NCBI GenBank assembly: GCA_946476985.1
Contig: CAMKWS010000003.1
Location: forward strand, 109,296-173,295
Reading direction: 5' to 3'
Source: an uncultured Acetobacteraceae bacterium
Lineage (GTDB): Bacteria > Pseudomonadota > Alphaproteobacteria > Acetobacterales > Acetobacteraceae
DNA length: 64,000 nucleotides
Made by a program: the position numbers and the translations under genes. This document shows positions 29,309-38,401 of this stretch, one piece after another. Each line of letters opens with the position of its first letter. Position 1 is the first letter of the stretch. The notes under the pieces are model-generated. The model searched no databases. It was not told the DNA's origin and saw only the letters and a list, made by a program, of their open reading frames with translations.

Positions 29309-30627
29309 CCCCGCAAGAGCGCCTGTGCCAGCTCCGTCTGGCACGAACAAAAGGCATTGGGACAACTCATTTTAACAAATTAATGGGCCTCTACGGCACA
29401 GCAGAACATGCCATAGAGGCCCTTCCCGTTCGAGCGCGTCTTGCAAATAAACCGGCCCCGCCTGTCCCATCTTCTACTCAAATAGAAGACGAAATCGCCT
29501 ATCTCTCAAAACAAGGGGCATGCCATCTTCTACGTTCAGACAACACCTACCCCCACCTCCTCTCCACTCTTCCTAAAGCTCCCTTACTCCTCTTTGCCCG
29601 CGGTAATATAGCTCTACTCTCTACGTCCTCGGTCGCCATTGTTGGTGCCCGTAAAGCCTCGAGCCCGGCTTTAGACCTCACCGAGCAATTCGCCAAAACT
29701 CTCGCAGAGTCCGGCCAAACCATTGTTTCTGGTCTCGCTCGAGGGATTGATGGAGCCGCACATCGTGGCGCTCTTCCCTATCACCGTACCATAGCCGCTC
29801 TCCCCGGCGGGCTAGATGTTACCTATCCTCTTGAACATAAAGCCCTTCAGGAAGAAATCGGCCTACATGGCTGCCTCATCACAGAATATCCCCCCGGCAC
29901 AGCCGCTCGTGCACGACATTTCCCTCAACGTAATCATCTCATCGCCGGCCTCGCACGCGCCTGCCTTTTGGTCGAAGCCGCCCAGCGTTCAGGCACACTC
30001 ATCACTGCCCGCCTGGCTTTAACCTATCAAAGACTTCTCTTCGCCATCCCTGGCTTTCCCAAAGACCCACGCTCCAATGGTGGCAATCATTTACTCAGCG
30101 AAGGCAAAGCCCTCCTTGCCCAAACACCACAAGATATTCTCAAAGCCCTCGCAACAACAGCTCTACCACCGCGCCAACCCGCAGCATGGAGCCGCCCTCA
30201 AGCTCCCTCTCTCTTTCAATTCGCCGCGACAACACCTGCCGCATCTTTTCCCCAAGAAGACGCTTCAACACCGATTCTATTTTCTACACCATCACAACAT
30301 GTCGCCCCGGTGCCTCCCTCCTCCACACAAAACTCTTCTTCTCCAAAATCTTCGCCCTTCCATGTAGAAACGCCTTCCCTAACCAGCATTCCTCCCGCCG
30401 CTACTCCTCAAAAAAGCACCCCTCAGCACGATACGTTTATTAAAAAGAAACCAAATAACGATAAAAAAAATATACTCTCTTTGCTTGCGCATACCCCCTG
30501 CACGGTTGACGAGATAGCGTTGCGCTGCCAGTTGTCCATTGCAGATGTAGCGGCAATACTCATAGAACTTGAGATATGCGGTCTAATCACCCGTCATGCA
30601 GACGGGCAGATCACATGCAGCAAGTAG
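29305..30627 (+). CDS. dprA: DNA-processing protein DprA
   Basis: The 440-residue protein loads RecA on incoming single-stranded DNA in natural transformation. An N-terminal helix-hairpin-helix/SAM-like part is followed by the Rossmann-like domain with VAIVGARKAS, SGLARGIDGAAHRGAL and RNHLIAGLARACLLVEA. A Pro/Ser/Thr-rich linker (residues about 290-375) leads to a C-terminal winged helix (ILSLLAHTPCTVDEIALRC). The linker is longer than usual. The overlap with plsY is 4 bp. Together with ComEC this suggests competence potential. Confidence 0.93.
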   Translation: MTPQERLCQLRLARTKGIGTTHFNKLMGLYGTAEHAIEALPVRARLANKPAPPVPSSTQIEDEIAYLSKQGACHLLRSDNTYPHLLSTLPKAPLLLFARGNIALLSTSSVAIVGARKASSPALDLTEQFAKTLAESGQTIVSGLARGIDGAAHRGALPYHRTIAALPGGLDVTYPLEHKALQEEIGLHGCLITEYPPGTAARARHFPQRNHLIAGLARACLLVEAAQRSGTLITARLALTYQRLLFAIPGFPKDPRSNGGNHLLSEGKALLAQTPQDILKALATTALPPRQPAAWSRPQAPSLFQFAATTPAASFPQEDASTPILFSTPSQHVAPVPPSSTQNSSSPKSSPFHVETPSLTSIPPAATPQKSTPQHDTFIKKKPNNDKKNILSLLAHTPCTVDEIALRCQLSIADVAAILIELEICGLITRHADGQITCSK

Positions 30628-30677
30628 GGCATCAGCCGGGCACACCGAACGACGACCACCAATACCGGGAAGAACTC

Positions 30678-33374
30678 ATGGCGGCGAAACATGTTGTGAT
30701 TGTAGAAAGCCCTGCCAAGGCAAAAACGATCAATCGCTATCTCGGCAGCAATTATACTGTCATTGCATCGTTCGGGCATGTACGCGATCTTCCCCCTAAA
30801 GATGGCAGCGTCCGCCCGGATGAGAATTTCGCCATGTCTTGGCAAACAGATGACCGCGGCGCCAAACAAATCGCAACCATCGCCAAAGCCCTCAAAGGGG
30901 CCGACAAACTGATCCTCGCAACTGACCCGGATCGCGAGGGAGAAGCAATTTCATGGCATGTTCGCAGCGCTTTAGAGGAAAAAAACCTCCTGCGTGATAT
31001 TGAAGTCGAACGCGTTACATTTAACGAAATCACCAAAAATGCCATTTCCAGCGCGATGAAAGCCCCTCGCGCACTGGACCGCCCCCTTATTGATGCCTAT
31101 CTCGCCCGCCGTGCGCTGGATTATCTCGTCGGCTTTACCCTATCTCCTGTCCTCTGGCGTAAACTCCCCGGCAGCCGCAGTGCGGGACGTGTACAATCCG
31201 TTGCTCTTCGCCTCATTTGCGAGCGTGAGGCTGAAATTGAAGTCTTTAAACCTCGGGAATATTGGAGTGTCGAAGGCGCCTTCACCACCCCGGGCAACGC
31301 AAATTTCAGCGCAAAGCTTACTCATTTAGACGGCAAAAAACTCGACCAATTCGCCTTGCCGGATGAAACCACAGCCCATCAAGCACGTGACCTCGTCCGC
31401 ACAACGGCCATGAGCGTGCAAAAGATTGAGCGCAAACGCACACGCCGTAACCCCGCCCCACCTTTTACGACCTCTACACTCCAGCAAGAGGCCTCCCGCA
31501 AGCTGGGTATGAGCGCACAAACCACCATGCGTACAGCTCAACAGCTCTATGAAGGGGTTGAGCTTAACGGCGAAACAGTCGGTCTTATCACCTATATGCG
31601 TACTGATGGCGTCACCATGGCAGCCGAAGCTGTCCACGCCATTCGTGGCCATATTAACAGCGCCTTTGGTGCTCAATATTGCCCAGATAAACCGCGCTCC
31701 TACAGTACAAAGGCTAAAAACGCCCAAGAGGCCCACGAAGCCGTCCGCCCAACAGACGTCTCCCGCACGCCAGATGCCGTAGCCGCACGTCTAACGAACG
31801 ACCAAAAACGCCTCTATGAACTCATTTGGAAGCGCTCTGTCGCCTCCCAAATGCAATCCGCTGCGTTAGACCAAACAGCTATTACGATTGGCGATTCCCG
31901 CCAACAAACACTCCTACGCGCTACCGGCTCTATCATTGCATTTGATGGCTTTCTCAAACTCTACACAGAAGGCCGAGACGACAAAGATAAGCACAATGAT
32001 GATGAGCAAAACCGCATCCTTCCTGCCATGGAAGAAGGCGATGCTCTCACAACAGGTGACGTCAAAGCTGAGCAACATTTCACCCAGCCACCACCACGCT
32101 ATTCTGAAGCCTCTCTTGTTAAAAAGATGGAAGAAATCGGCATTGGTCGTCCTTCCACTTACGCTTCTATCCTAAGCGTCCTGCGGGACCGTAACTATGT
32201 CCGCCTCGATGCACGCCGCTTCATCCCAGAAGATCGCGGCCGGCTCGTTACCGCCTTCCTAACATCCTTCTTCCAACGCTATGTCGATACAGGCTTTACC
32301 GCCTCTCTTGAGGCACAGCTTGATGATATTTCCGGTGGCCAGGCCGATTGGCACGACGTCATGTCCGCTTTTTGGCATGACTTCTCTACCACCGTCGATA
32401 AAACTAAAGATCTCAAAATTTCTGATGTTATTGATGCGCTGGACCAAGACCTCGGCAACCACTTCTTCCCCCCTAGGGAGGATGGCAGCGACCCACGCCA
32501 TTGCCCATCATGTGAAACCGGTCGACTAGGCCTCAAGCTGGGCCGCCACGGTGCCTTCCTTGGCTGCTCGAATTACCCAGAATGCCGGGCCACACGCCCC
32601 CTAACTGTTGAAGACAGTAAAGATAGCGCCTTACCAGATGGCATGCGTCTCCTTGGCCACGACCCTGAAACAGGTGAAGATATCACCCTCCGTCGTGGCC
32701 CTTACGGGCTCTATGTTCAACGTGGCGAACCAGATCCAGACGATAAAAAAACCAAGCCTAAACGCGCCACAATCCCCAAAGACCGCAATGGTGAGACCCT
32801 CACCTTACAAGAAGCTATCGGTCTTCTCTCTCTACCCAGAACCGTTGGCACACATCCTGAAACCGGCGAGGTGATCCAAGCTGGCCTCGGGCGCTTTGGG
32901 CCATTTGTCAAAATGGGCAGCATCTATGGCACACTTAGTAAGGATGATGATGTCCTTACCATTGGGCTTAACCGTGCAGTAGATGCACTCGCCAAAAAAC
33001 TAGCCTCCATCCGTACACTTGGTCTTCACCCTAAGGATGAAGAAACCGTCATGGTGCGCAAAGGGCGTTTCGGCCCTTATGTCCAGCATGGCCAAACCAT
33101 TGCAACCCTGCCTAAAGGGCAGGATATGGCAGATGTCACGCTGGAAGAGGCCATAGCTCTCTTGGCTGAGAAGGGAAAACCCCTCAAAGGTGGTCGCAAA
33201 ACCACGACAAAGAAAACTACGGCTAAAAAAACAACCACCAAGAAGGCTACTACAGGGAAAAAAACTAGCAGTACCAAAAAGGCTCCGACCAAAAAAACTA
33301 CCGCTAAAAAAACAACCAAGAAGACCACAACTAAAAAGGCAGAGCCCGTCTCTGAAGAAAATATGCCCTTCTAA
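30678..33374 (+). CDS. topA: DNA topoisomerase I
   Basis: The 898-residue type IA topoisomerase relaxes negative supercoils. The TOPRIM domain starts at once (HVVIVESPAKAKTINRYLG), and the active tyrosine is Y306 in LITYMRTDG. One zinc-finger-like module (CPSCETGRLGLKLG to NYPEC) and further C-terminal repeats (GRFGPFVKMGS, GRFGPYVQHG) follow. The last 45 residues are a Lys/Thr/Ala-rich tail built of KKTT-like repeats, probably DNA-binding. The ATG at 30678 has GGGAAGA upstream; the frame is open farther up, overlapping dprA, but those residues are not family-like. Confidence 0.96.
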   Translation: MAAKHVVIVESPAKAKTINRYLGSNYTVIASFGHVRDLPPKDGSVRPDENFAMSWQTDDRGAKQIATIAKALKGADKLILATDPDREGEAISWHVRSALEEKNLLRDIEVERVTFNEITKNAISSAMKAPRALDRPLIDAYLARRALDYLVGFTLSPVLWRKLPGSRSAGRVQSVALRLICEREAEIEVFKPREYWSVEGAFTTPGNANFSAKLTHLDGKKLDQFALPDETTAHQARDLVRTTAMSVQKIERKRTRRNPAPPFTTSTLQQEASRKLGMSAQTTMRTAQQLYEGVELNGETVGLITYMRTDGVTMAAEAVHAIRGHINSAFGAQYCPDKPRSYSTKAKNAQEAHEAVRPTDVSRTPDAVAARLTNDQKRLYELIWKRSVASQMQSAALDQTAITIGDSRQQTLLRATGSIIAFDGFLKLYTEGRDDKDKHNDDEQNRILPAMEEGDALTTGDVKAEQHFTQPPPRYSEASLVKKMEEIGIGRPSTYASILSVLRDRNYVRLDARRFIPEDRGRLVTAFLTSFFQRYVDTGFTASLEAQLDDISGGQADWHDVMSAFWHDFSTTVDKTKDLKISDVIDALDQDLGNHFFPPREDGSDPRHCPSCETGRLGLKLGRHGAFLGCSNYPECRATRPLTVEDSKDSALPDGMRLLGHDPETGEDITLRRGPYGLYVQRGEPDPDDKKTKPKRATIPKDRNGETLTLQEAIGLLSLPRTVGTHPETGEVIQAGLGRFGPFVKMGSIYGTLSKDDDVLTIGLNRAVDALAKKLASIRTLGLHPKDEETVMVRKGRFGPYVQHGQTIATLPKGQDMADVTLEEAIALLAEKGKPLKGGRKTTTKKTTAKKTTTKKATTGKKTSSTKKAPTKKTTAKKTTKKTTTKKAEPVSEENMPF

Positions 33375-33407
33375 TCAAAGGAGGCCTACAGCTTCCAGGC
33401 ACCATTT

Positions 33408-33441
33408 AGAAAAGGGAGCCTATACATATGTTCCCTTTTCT
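33408..33441 (+). terminator. terminator-like hairpin after topA
   Basis: AGAAAAGGGA (33408-33417) pairs perfectly with TCCCTTTTCT (33432-33441). The T-rich 3' arm can act as the release tract. The rest of the 210-bp gap before the next gene shows no other clear signal. Confidence 0.6.
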
Positions 33442-33584
33442 ATCCTTACACCGCATATCACTTCTACCAACTCATTGCCCTGTAACGCTTGACCATCTAG
33501 CTCTACATCGCATCTAATAAAGAAACGCTTAATATTTCTACGCCTTAAACAACTTCACTTTCACAATGCCGGTCTCGTTGGTTT

Positions 33585-35438
33585 ATGTTTTATACACATC
33601 TCCCGTGCTTTACCCACCTCTCATGGGCCCGGTCTTCCTTAGGAAAAGCACTCGCTATCGGCCTATTCCTTAGCCCGCTAGCCTCATCTGGTGCTGCCAC
33701 ACCCTCACCGGCACACCCCATACAAAGTACAAACCTCACCCGCCCTACGATTCTCGCTGCCCTCAACTTCATCACCCCACGCCAACTTACCGCTTATACG
33801 GCGCAACAGCTCTGCACATGGGGGGCAAGCTCTCTTCAACACGTCAAAAATAGCGGGTTTATTCTAACCACCCTCCCCGCCCAGGCTGACCAACCTGCAC
33901 AATTACGTGCCGTATATGCGGGGACGCCTTTTTTTACGGCCCTTATCCCGAAAAATGCACATAACGCCTCACAATGGAGTGCCCTAAGCACAGCATTTTT
34001 GGCGCAAGTCCACCAACATGTCCCCGCTTTCCGCAATGCCAGTGATGAAGATTTATTATCTTATTTTCTCAACGGGATGCTCGCGCATATTGACCATTAC
34101 TCACATTACACCTCACCACGCCATACCAATGTAATACACCCCCACGCTGCAACTGAGACCAACGCCACCTCTACATCCTCCCCAGCACCACTTCCACCAG
34201 CTGCAACAACAGCAGTTCAGCACACATCTACCCCCTCCCCACAGAGCAGCTCCCCCGCCACGGTCGGCCTCACTCTACAACTGCAAAATAACGCTCCTGC
34301 CGTTGCAGCTATTAACCTCAATAGCCCTGTGTGGGACCAAAATATCGGCCTAGGCGATATCCTCACTCAGATCGATAGCGAAAGCACACAACATCTCTCT
34401 ATCTCTGCTATTCAAGAAAAACTTAGCGGCCCGGAAGGCAGCCCCATCAAGCTAAACTTCCACACCCATGCAGGCCAAGACGTCACTATCAATGTCACCC
34501 GCGCCATCATGCCTAAAGAGAGCGTCATACCAGACCTTTCAAACCCCTATCCCATCCTCAGAGTTGCCCGCTTTGCTGATCATACGGCAGAAGAAATTAG
34601 CCAATATGTCTCCGCTCTATTACCCGACACCCCTTCAAATAATGAGGAAGAAGACAACAACACTCCTGCTGCTGATGTAAATGAGGCCGATACAGCCACC
34701 ACCACTCCTTCCGCCAGCACGCCCCAAAAAAACACACCTCCCTCTCCTGGCGCAGCTCCACAGCATTTCCCCGGCCTTATTTTAGATCTACGCGGCAATC
34801 ACGGTGGGTTTCTCCAACAAGCTGTCATGACAGCATCCCTCTTCCTTAATCACGGTCTTATCGCCACGACAGAAGGCCGCGCACGTTCGGCAAATCATAT
34901 CTGGTCTATCCAAGGAGGAGATCTGACCAATAACGCCCCGCTTATTCTATTAGTGGATAAAAATACTGCCAGTGCAGCTGAGGTCCTCGCCGCTGCATTA
35001 GCTGATCAACAACGCGCCGTTATCATCGGCAGCAGCAGCTTCGGCAAAGGCATGGTGCAAGTCTCCGCCATCATGCCAAACGGTGGGCGCCTTACACTCA
35101 CATGGGGGCATAATACAGCCCCTCTAGGTTGGCCTCTACAAGGGTTAGGAGTTATCCCTCAAATATGTACATCTCTGCACGCGGCTATCCCCCTCAAAAA
35201 GCAATTACACGCCCTTGATCAAGGCCATTCACTCCTAGGAGAACTTTTGCAAAAGTCTCGCCTTGTCCGCAATACTACAAACAAACGACAGCTTCAGGCT
35301 TTACGCCATGTCTGCCCTCCATCTCTCCCCAACCTTATAGATATCCCCACTGCACTGCATATCTTGGCCAACCCCACCGCCTACCATGCGGCCCTCTCAA
35401 GTTTGCCCAATATACGCCTCACTTCTTCGGCACCATAA
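33585..35438 (+). CDS. S41 family C-terminal processing peptidase (CtpA-like), periplasmic
   Basis: The 617-residue precursor has a signal sequence (about residues 17-38). A helical region ending in DEDLLSYFLNGMLAHIDHYSHY is followed by a PDZ domain (VGLTLQLQNNAPAVAAI to GDILTQIDS) and the S41 core. The catalytic serine is in NTASAAEVLAAAL and the lysine in SSFGKGMVQV. Two Ser/Thr/Pro or acidic low-complexity stretches (about 188-225 and 345-395) interrupt the fold and lengthen it beyond usual CtpA. It probably trims envelope proteins or a peptidoglycan hydrolase. It stands alone. Confidence 0.88.
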   Translation: MFYTHLPCFTHLSWARSSLGKALAIGLFLSPLASSGAATPSPAHPIQSTNLTRPTILAALNFITPRQLTAYTAQQLCTWGASSLQHVKNSGFILTTLPAQADQPAQLRAVYAGTPFFTALIPKNAHNASQWSALSTAFLAQVHQHVPAFRNASDEDLLSYFLNGMLAHIDHYSHYTSPRHTNVIHPHAATETNATSTSSPAPLPPAATTAVQHTSTPSPQSSSPATVGLTLQLQNNAPAVAAINLNSPVWDQNIGLGDILTQIDSESTQHLSISAIQEKLSGPEGSPIKLNFHTHAGQDVTINVTRAIMPKESVIPDLSNPYPILRVARFADHTAEEISQYVSALLPDTPSNNEEEDNNTPAADVNEADTATTTPSASTPQKNTPPSPGAAPQHFPGLILDLRGNHGGFLQQAVMTASLFLNHGLIATTEGRARSANHIWSIQGGDLTNNAPLILLVDKNTASAAEVLAAALADQQRAVIIGSSSFGKGMVQVSAIMPNGGRLTLTWGHNTAPLGWPLQGLGVIPQICTSLHAAIPLKKQLHALDQGHSLLGELLQKSRLVRNTTNKRQLQALRHVCPPSLPNLIDIPTALHILANPTAYHAALSSLPNIRLTSSAP

Positions 35439-35496
35439 ATGGTTAAGGTTTATCTCCCTTAACCCACTCCTTACCTTCTGTCTTAGGAATATTGCC

Positions 35497-35850
35497 ATGC
35501 CTTATGGTCTAAAATCAGGTTTTTGGGTGCGCGCTACACTCCGCCGCTTAAACCAAAATGGCCTCATTGCCGCCATTCTCCATAAAGGCGATGAAGATGC
35601 TGGGGCCATTTTTATCACTCTGGCCGACCGCCAGGGAAAAGTAAGCATCCTAAGAGAAGACGGCTCTTCATGGCAGCGGCAAAATTTCCAAGATAACGAC
35701 ACAGCAAGTGCCGCCATGCAGGTAAACGACTATCTCGAACGCCAAAAGAAATATGATCCAGACCTATGGATCATCGAAATAGACGTTGCTGACAGCTCTC
35801 ACCCACTTGAAAAAGAACTCTCTTCCCGCAGATTTACAGCTGACGAATAA
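35497..35850 (+). CDS. DUF1491 family protein
   Basis: The 117-residue protein matches the alphaproteobacterial DUF1491 pattern: LKSGFWVRATLRRLNQNG near the start, GDEDAGAIFITLADRQGKV, and a C-terminal ERQKKYDPDLWIIEID. No function is known for the family. The ATG at 35497 has TAGGA nine bases upstream; an open frame from 35386 overlaps the protease gene and is unlikely to be used. Confidence 0.82.
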   Translation: MPYGLKSGFWVRATLRRLNQNGLIAAILHKGDEDAGAIFITLADRQGKVSILREDGSSWQRQNFQDNDTASAAMQVNDYLERQKKYDPDLWIIEIDVADSSHPLEKELSSRRFTADE

Positions 35851-36091
35851 CGCGCGCCACACTCTGTCTCTATATGCCTCACCTTAAAAGAAATCTCGCC
35901 TTACTTCGCTAATGCCTATAAAGATACTGGCTTCCCTACCCCATTTCTTGCTATAGCCCTCACATCTGCAGCTAATAATGCGTCCCGTACGCCCTATTAA
36001 CGCAACATAAGAGAGTACTACCGGCAGCAAATTCATCACATTTACTGCCCATTTAAGGACAATGCCGCTTATCCGGTTGGAGAGTAATGAT

Positions 36092-37234
36092 ATGACCACA
36101 CGCACCACCATTACATCCTTGCTGATCCGCAGCGGCATAGCGACCTGCCTGTCCTGTCTTGCCCTAGGGGCCGCCAAAGCACAGCCCGTCAGTGGCTTCT
36201 ATATCGGTGGTGCTGGCGGTGCGAGCTTTAACCAATCCCAAACCGTAAACCCTCATACGAAAAACTTCGTTCATGGACGGGATGACTACACAACCGGCAT
36301 CACTGGCCTTGGTAGCATCGGCTGGGGACTCGGCAATGGTTTCCGTGTAGAACTTGAAGGAAATTATCGGAACAACCGACAATCTCGCTTCCACTCTCCC
36401 GGTTTTGATAACACAGCCCACGGTCATCAAAAGAAATATGGCGGCATGGCCAACGCCTTATTCGACCTGGATATCGGCCAAAATTGGATCTACCCTTACT
36501 TCGGGGCTGGTATCGGTTATGCTCGCCAATTCACAAATTCCACTATTCGCGGTGTAAATAATAACTATAAGCAGCGCGTTAATAGCGGCACAGGCGGCTT
36601 CGCCTACCAAGCAATGTTTGGGCTCTCCCTCCCTGTGCCATGGGTCGTTGGCCTCTCCACCACAATGGAATACCGCTTCTTCACAATCATGGGGCGGCAT
36701 CGTCACTCCGCTACAGCGGCGGGCCTTCCAGATGCCCTAAGCACGACTGATTCCATCAGTGGCAAACGCGGTAGCCGGACAGACTTCAACCATTCCCTCA
36801 TGCTTGGGTTGCGCTACGAATTCTCTCCACCACCACCGCCCCCTAAAGCTGTACCTGTAATTGCTGCCCCAGCACCTGCCCCCGTGCGTAGCTATCTCGT
36901 CTTCTTCGACTGGGATCGTGCTGACCTATCAGAACGTGCCAAAGCCACTATTGAAGAAGCCGCACATAATTCTACATCTGTCCAATTCACACGCATCCAG
37001 CTCAGTGGCTACGCTGATTCATCCGCACGCCATCCTGGCACAAAAGAAGCTGCCAAATACAATATGGCTCTCTCTATAGAGCGCGCGAACCGTGTTAAAG
37101 CTGAACTAATCCGTGATGGTATTTCGGCTGGAGTGATTGCCATTCATGGCTATGGCGACACCAACTTACCAATCAAAACGCCACTCGGTAAAGCGGAGCC
37201 CCAAAACCAGCGTGTCGAAATCAACCTTCAGTAA
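36092..37234 (+). CDS. OmpA family outer-membrane protein
   Basis: The 380-residue precursor has a signal peptide ending at AKA-QPV. An N-terminal eight-stranded barrel-like region (GFYIGGAGGASFNQSQ, FRVELEGNYRNN, then MEYRFFTIMGRH) is followed by a proline hinge (PPPPPPKAVPVIAAPAPAP) and a C-terminal peptidoglycan-binding OmpA domain (YLVFFDWDRADLSERA to GYGDTNLPIKTPLGKAEPQNQRVEI). It anchors the outer membrane to the wall. The ATG at 36092 follows GGAG at about 9 nt. The 240-bp gap before it holds no other gene I can see. Confidence 0.92.
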   Translation: MTTRTTITSLLIRSGIATCLSCLALGAAKAQPVSGFYIGGAGGASFNQSQTVNPHTKNFVHGRDDYTTGITGLGSIGWGLGNGFRVELEGNYRNNRQSRFHSPGFDNTAHGHQKKYGGMANALFDLDIGQNWIYPYFGAGIGYARQFTNSTIRGVNNNYKQRVNSGTGGFAYQAMFGLSLPVPWVVGLSTTMEYRFFTIMGRHRHSATAAGLPDALSTTDSISGKRGSRTDFNHSLMLGLRYEFSPPPPPPKAVPVIAAPAPAPVRSYLVFFDWDRADLSERAKATIEEAAHNSTSVQFTRIQLSGYADSSARHPGTKEAAKYNMALSIERANRVKAELIRDGISAGVIAIHGYGDTNLPIKTPLGKAEPQNQRVEINLQ

Positions 37235-37275
37235 CTCTCTCTAATGTTCCTCAATATACGGGCACATTAGATACC

Positions 37276-37311
37276 AAAAAGGCCGGGTTGCAGATGCATC
37301 CCGGCCTTTTT
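37276..37311 (+). terminator. intrinsic terminator after the OmpA-like gene
   Basis: GGCCGGG (37281-37287) and CCCGGCC (37300-37306) form a 7-bp stem with a 12-nt loop, preceded by five A and followed by five T. It can serve both this gene and the convergent lipoprotein gene. Confidence 0.9.
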
Positions 37312-37376
37312 AGCGACCACATTCAATAATGGTATACTGCTCTACAGCTACAACACACCTTACTCGAACAAGCCAC

Positions 37377-38138
37377 CTACTGAGCAGCCGCCTTAGCCGC
37401 ATGCTTCTTAGCTTCTTCAGCAGCTTTCAGCCGTGTTAATGCAGTCTTAGAAAGATGACGCCGCCGCTTGTGATGATGTTTTACAAGCTTATGAGGCCCC
37501 TTGTTTGCCACTACAGATTGAGCAGTCCGCACCTGCCCCGCATGAAGTGCCGTTTCCTTTACGCGCGTAGGCACCGCTGTAGCTAATTTAGCAGCTGCTC
37601 CCGTAGCCACGGGCTTTTTCGCCACAGAAAGATCTTCCTCATCCGTAAATTCTTCAACCGGCATGGGCGCCGCTAATTTTGCAGGACGTACATGCACCTT
37701 CACAGCCAGTTTGCGGCGCACTTGGCCTTGAATAGGAATTAACTCTACCGAGAAGAAATCATGCCCCTCATAATATCTCTCAGGCACATACTCGATATAA
37801 ATACGCCCCTCATAATTATATAGCGCAGCCTTCCCATGCTCTGGATACGGCACCACACCAAAGGAGACAAATCCACCACCATCACCATTATTGACCGAGA
37901 AAGGACAAATCCCATTATCCTCAGAATCAACAACCATCCCGATGCTCATATGCCCCGTTGCATCCACTTTTAACGGTGTCATGCGGCACAGTTTCGCCCG
38001 TTTTTCATGAGCAAAAGGCTGCGGCCCTGTACGCATGCTCCCAGTGTCCTGCGCCCGATGCGCTCCACAACCAGAAAGTGCCATCAAAGCGACAGAGGTT
38101 ACCCCCATCCGCACGAAGAAATTTCGTTGCACACACAT
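37377..38138 (-). CDS. putative lipoprotein with basic Lys/His-rich tail
   Basis: An N-terminal hydrophobic stretch ends in a lipobox-like LMALSGC, so the mature protein is probably lipid-anchored. A middle domain of about 100 residues (PLKVDATGHMSIGMVV to ELIPIQGQVRRKLAVKV) looks like a beta-rich periplasmic module. The last 60 residues are rich in Lys, His and Ala and could bind wall polymers or nucleic acid. I do not recognise the family. Start choice is uncertain: ATG 38156, ATG 38138 or GTG 38132, the last having GGAG at 6 nt. It converges on the OmpA-like gene. Confidence 0.75.
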   Translation of the reverse strand: MCVQRNFFVRMGVTSVALMALSGCGAHRAQDTGSMRTGPQPFAHEKRAKLCRMTPLKVDATGHMSIGMVVDSEDNGICPFSVNNGDGGGFVSFGVVPYPEHGKAALYNYEGRIYIEYVPERYYEGHDFFSVELIPIQGQVRRKLAVKVHVRPAKLAAPMPVEEFTDEEDLSVAKKPVATGAAAKLATAVPTRVKETALHAGQVRTAQSVVANKGPHKLVKHHHKRRRHLSKTALTRLKAAEEAKKHAAKAAAQ

Positions 38139-38401
38139 CTCCACAAGCCCATACATACCAAAATGGACAATACACCTATTAACAGAGCCAATGAATTGTC
38201 CTTAATTCCTCATAGAATACGCCCTCATTTCTATAAAGAGAATGCCAACAGTCAATTTTCTCTCATCTTTCTCATATAACTATATATAATCCCTACATTT
38301 CCTTTAACGTCTTTCTAAAGAAATATTCTCCAAGGGCAGACTCATGCCAAAAGCCATGATATAGGCAGGCAACCTCCAGCGCCCAATAATAGGACCCCAG
38401 G

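Noticed and set aside
33190..33350. Short tandem repeats in the 3' end of topA as a CRISPR-like or satellite array
   Set aside because: The repeats follow codons for Lys/Thr/Ala within the topA frame, have no spacers and vary in unit length.
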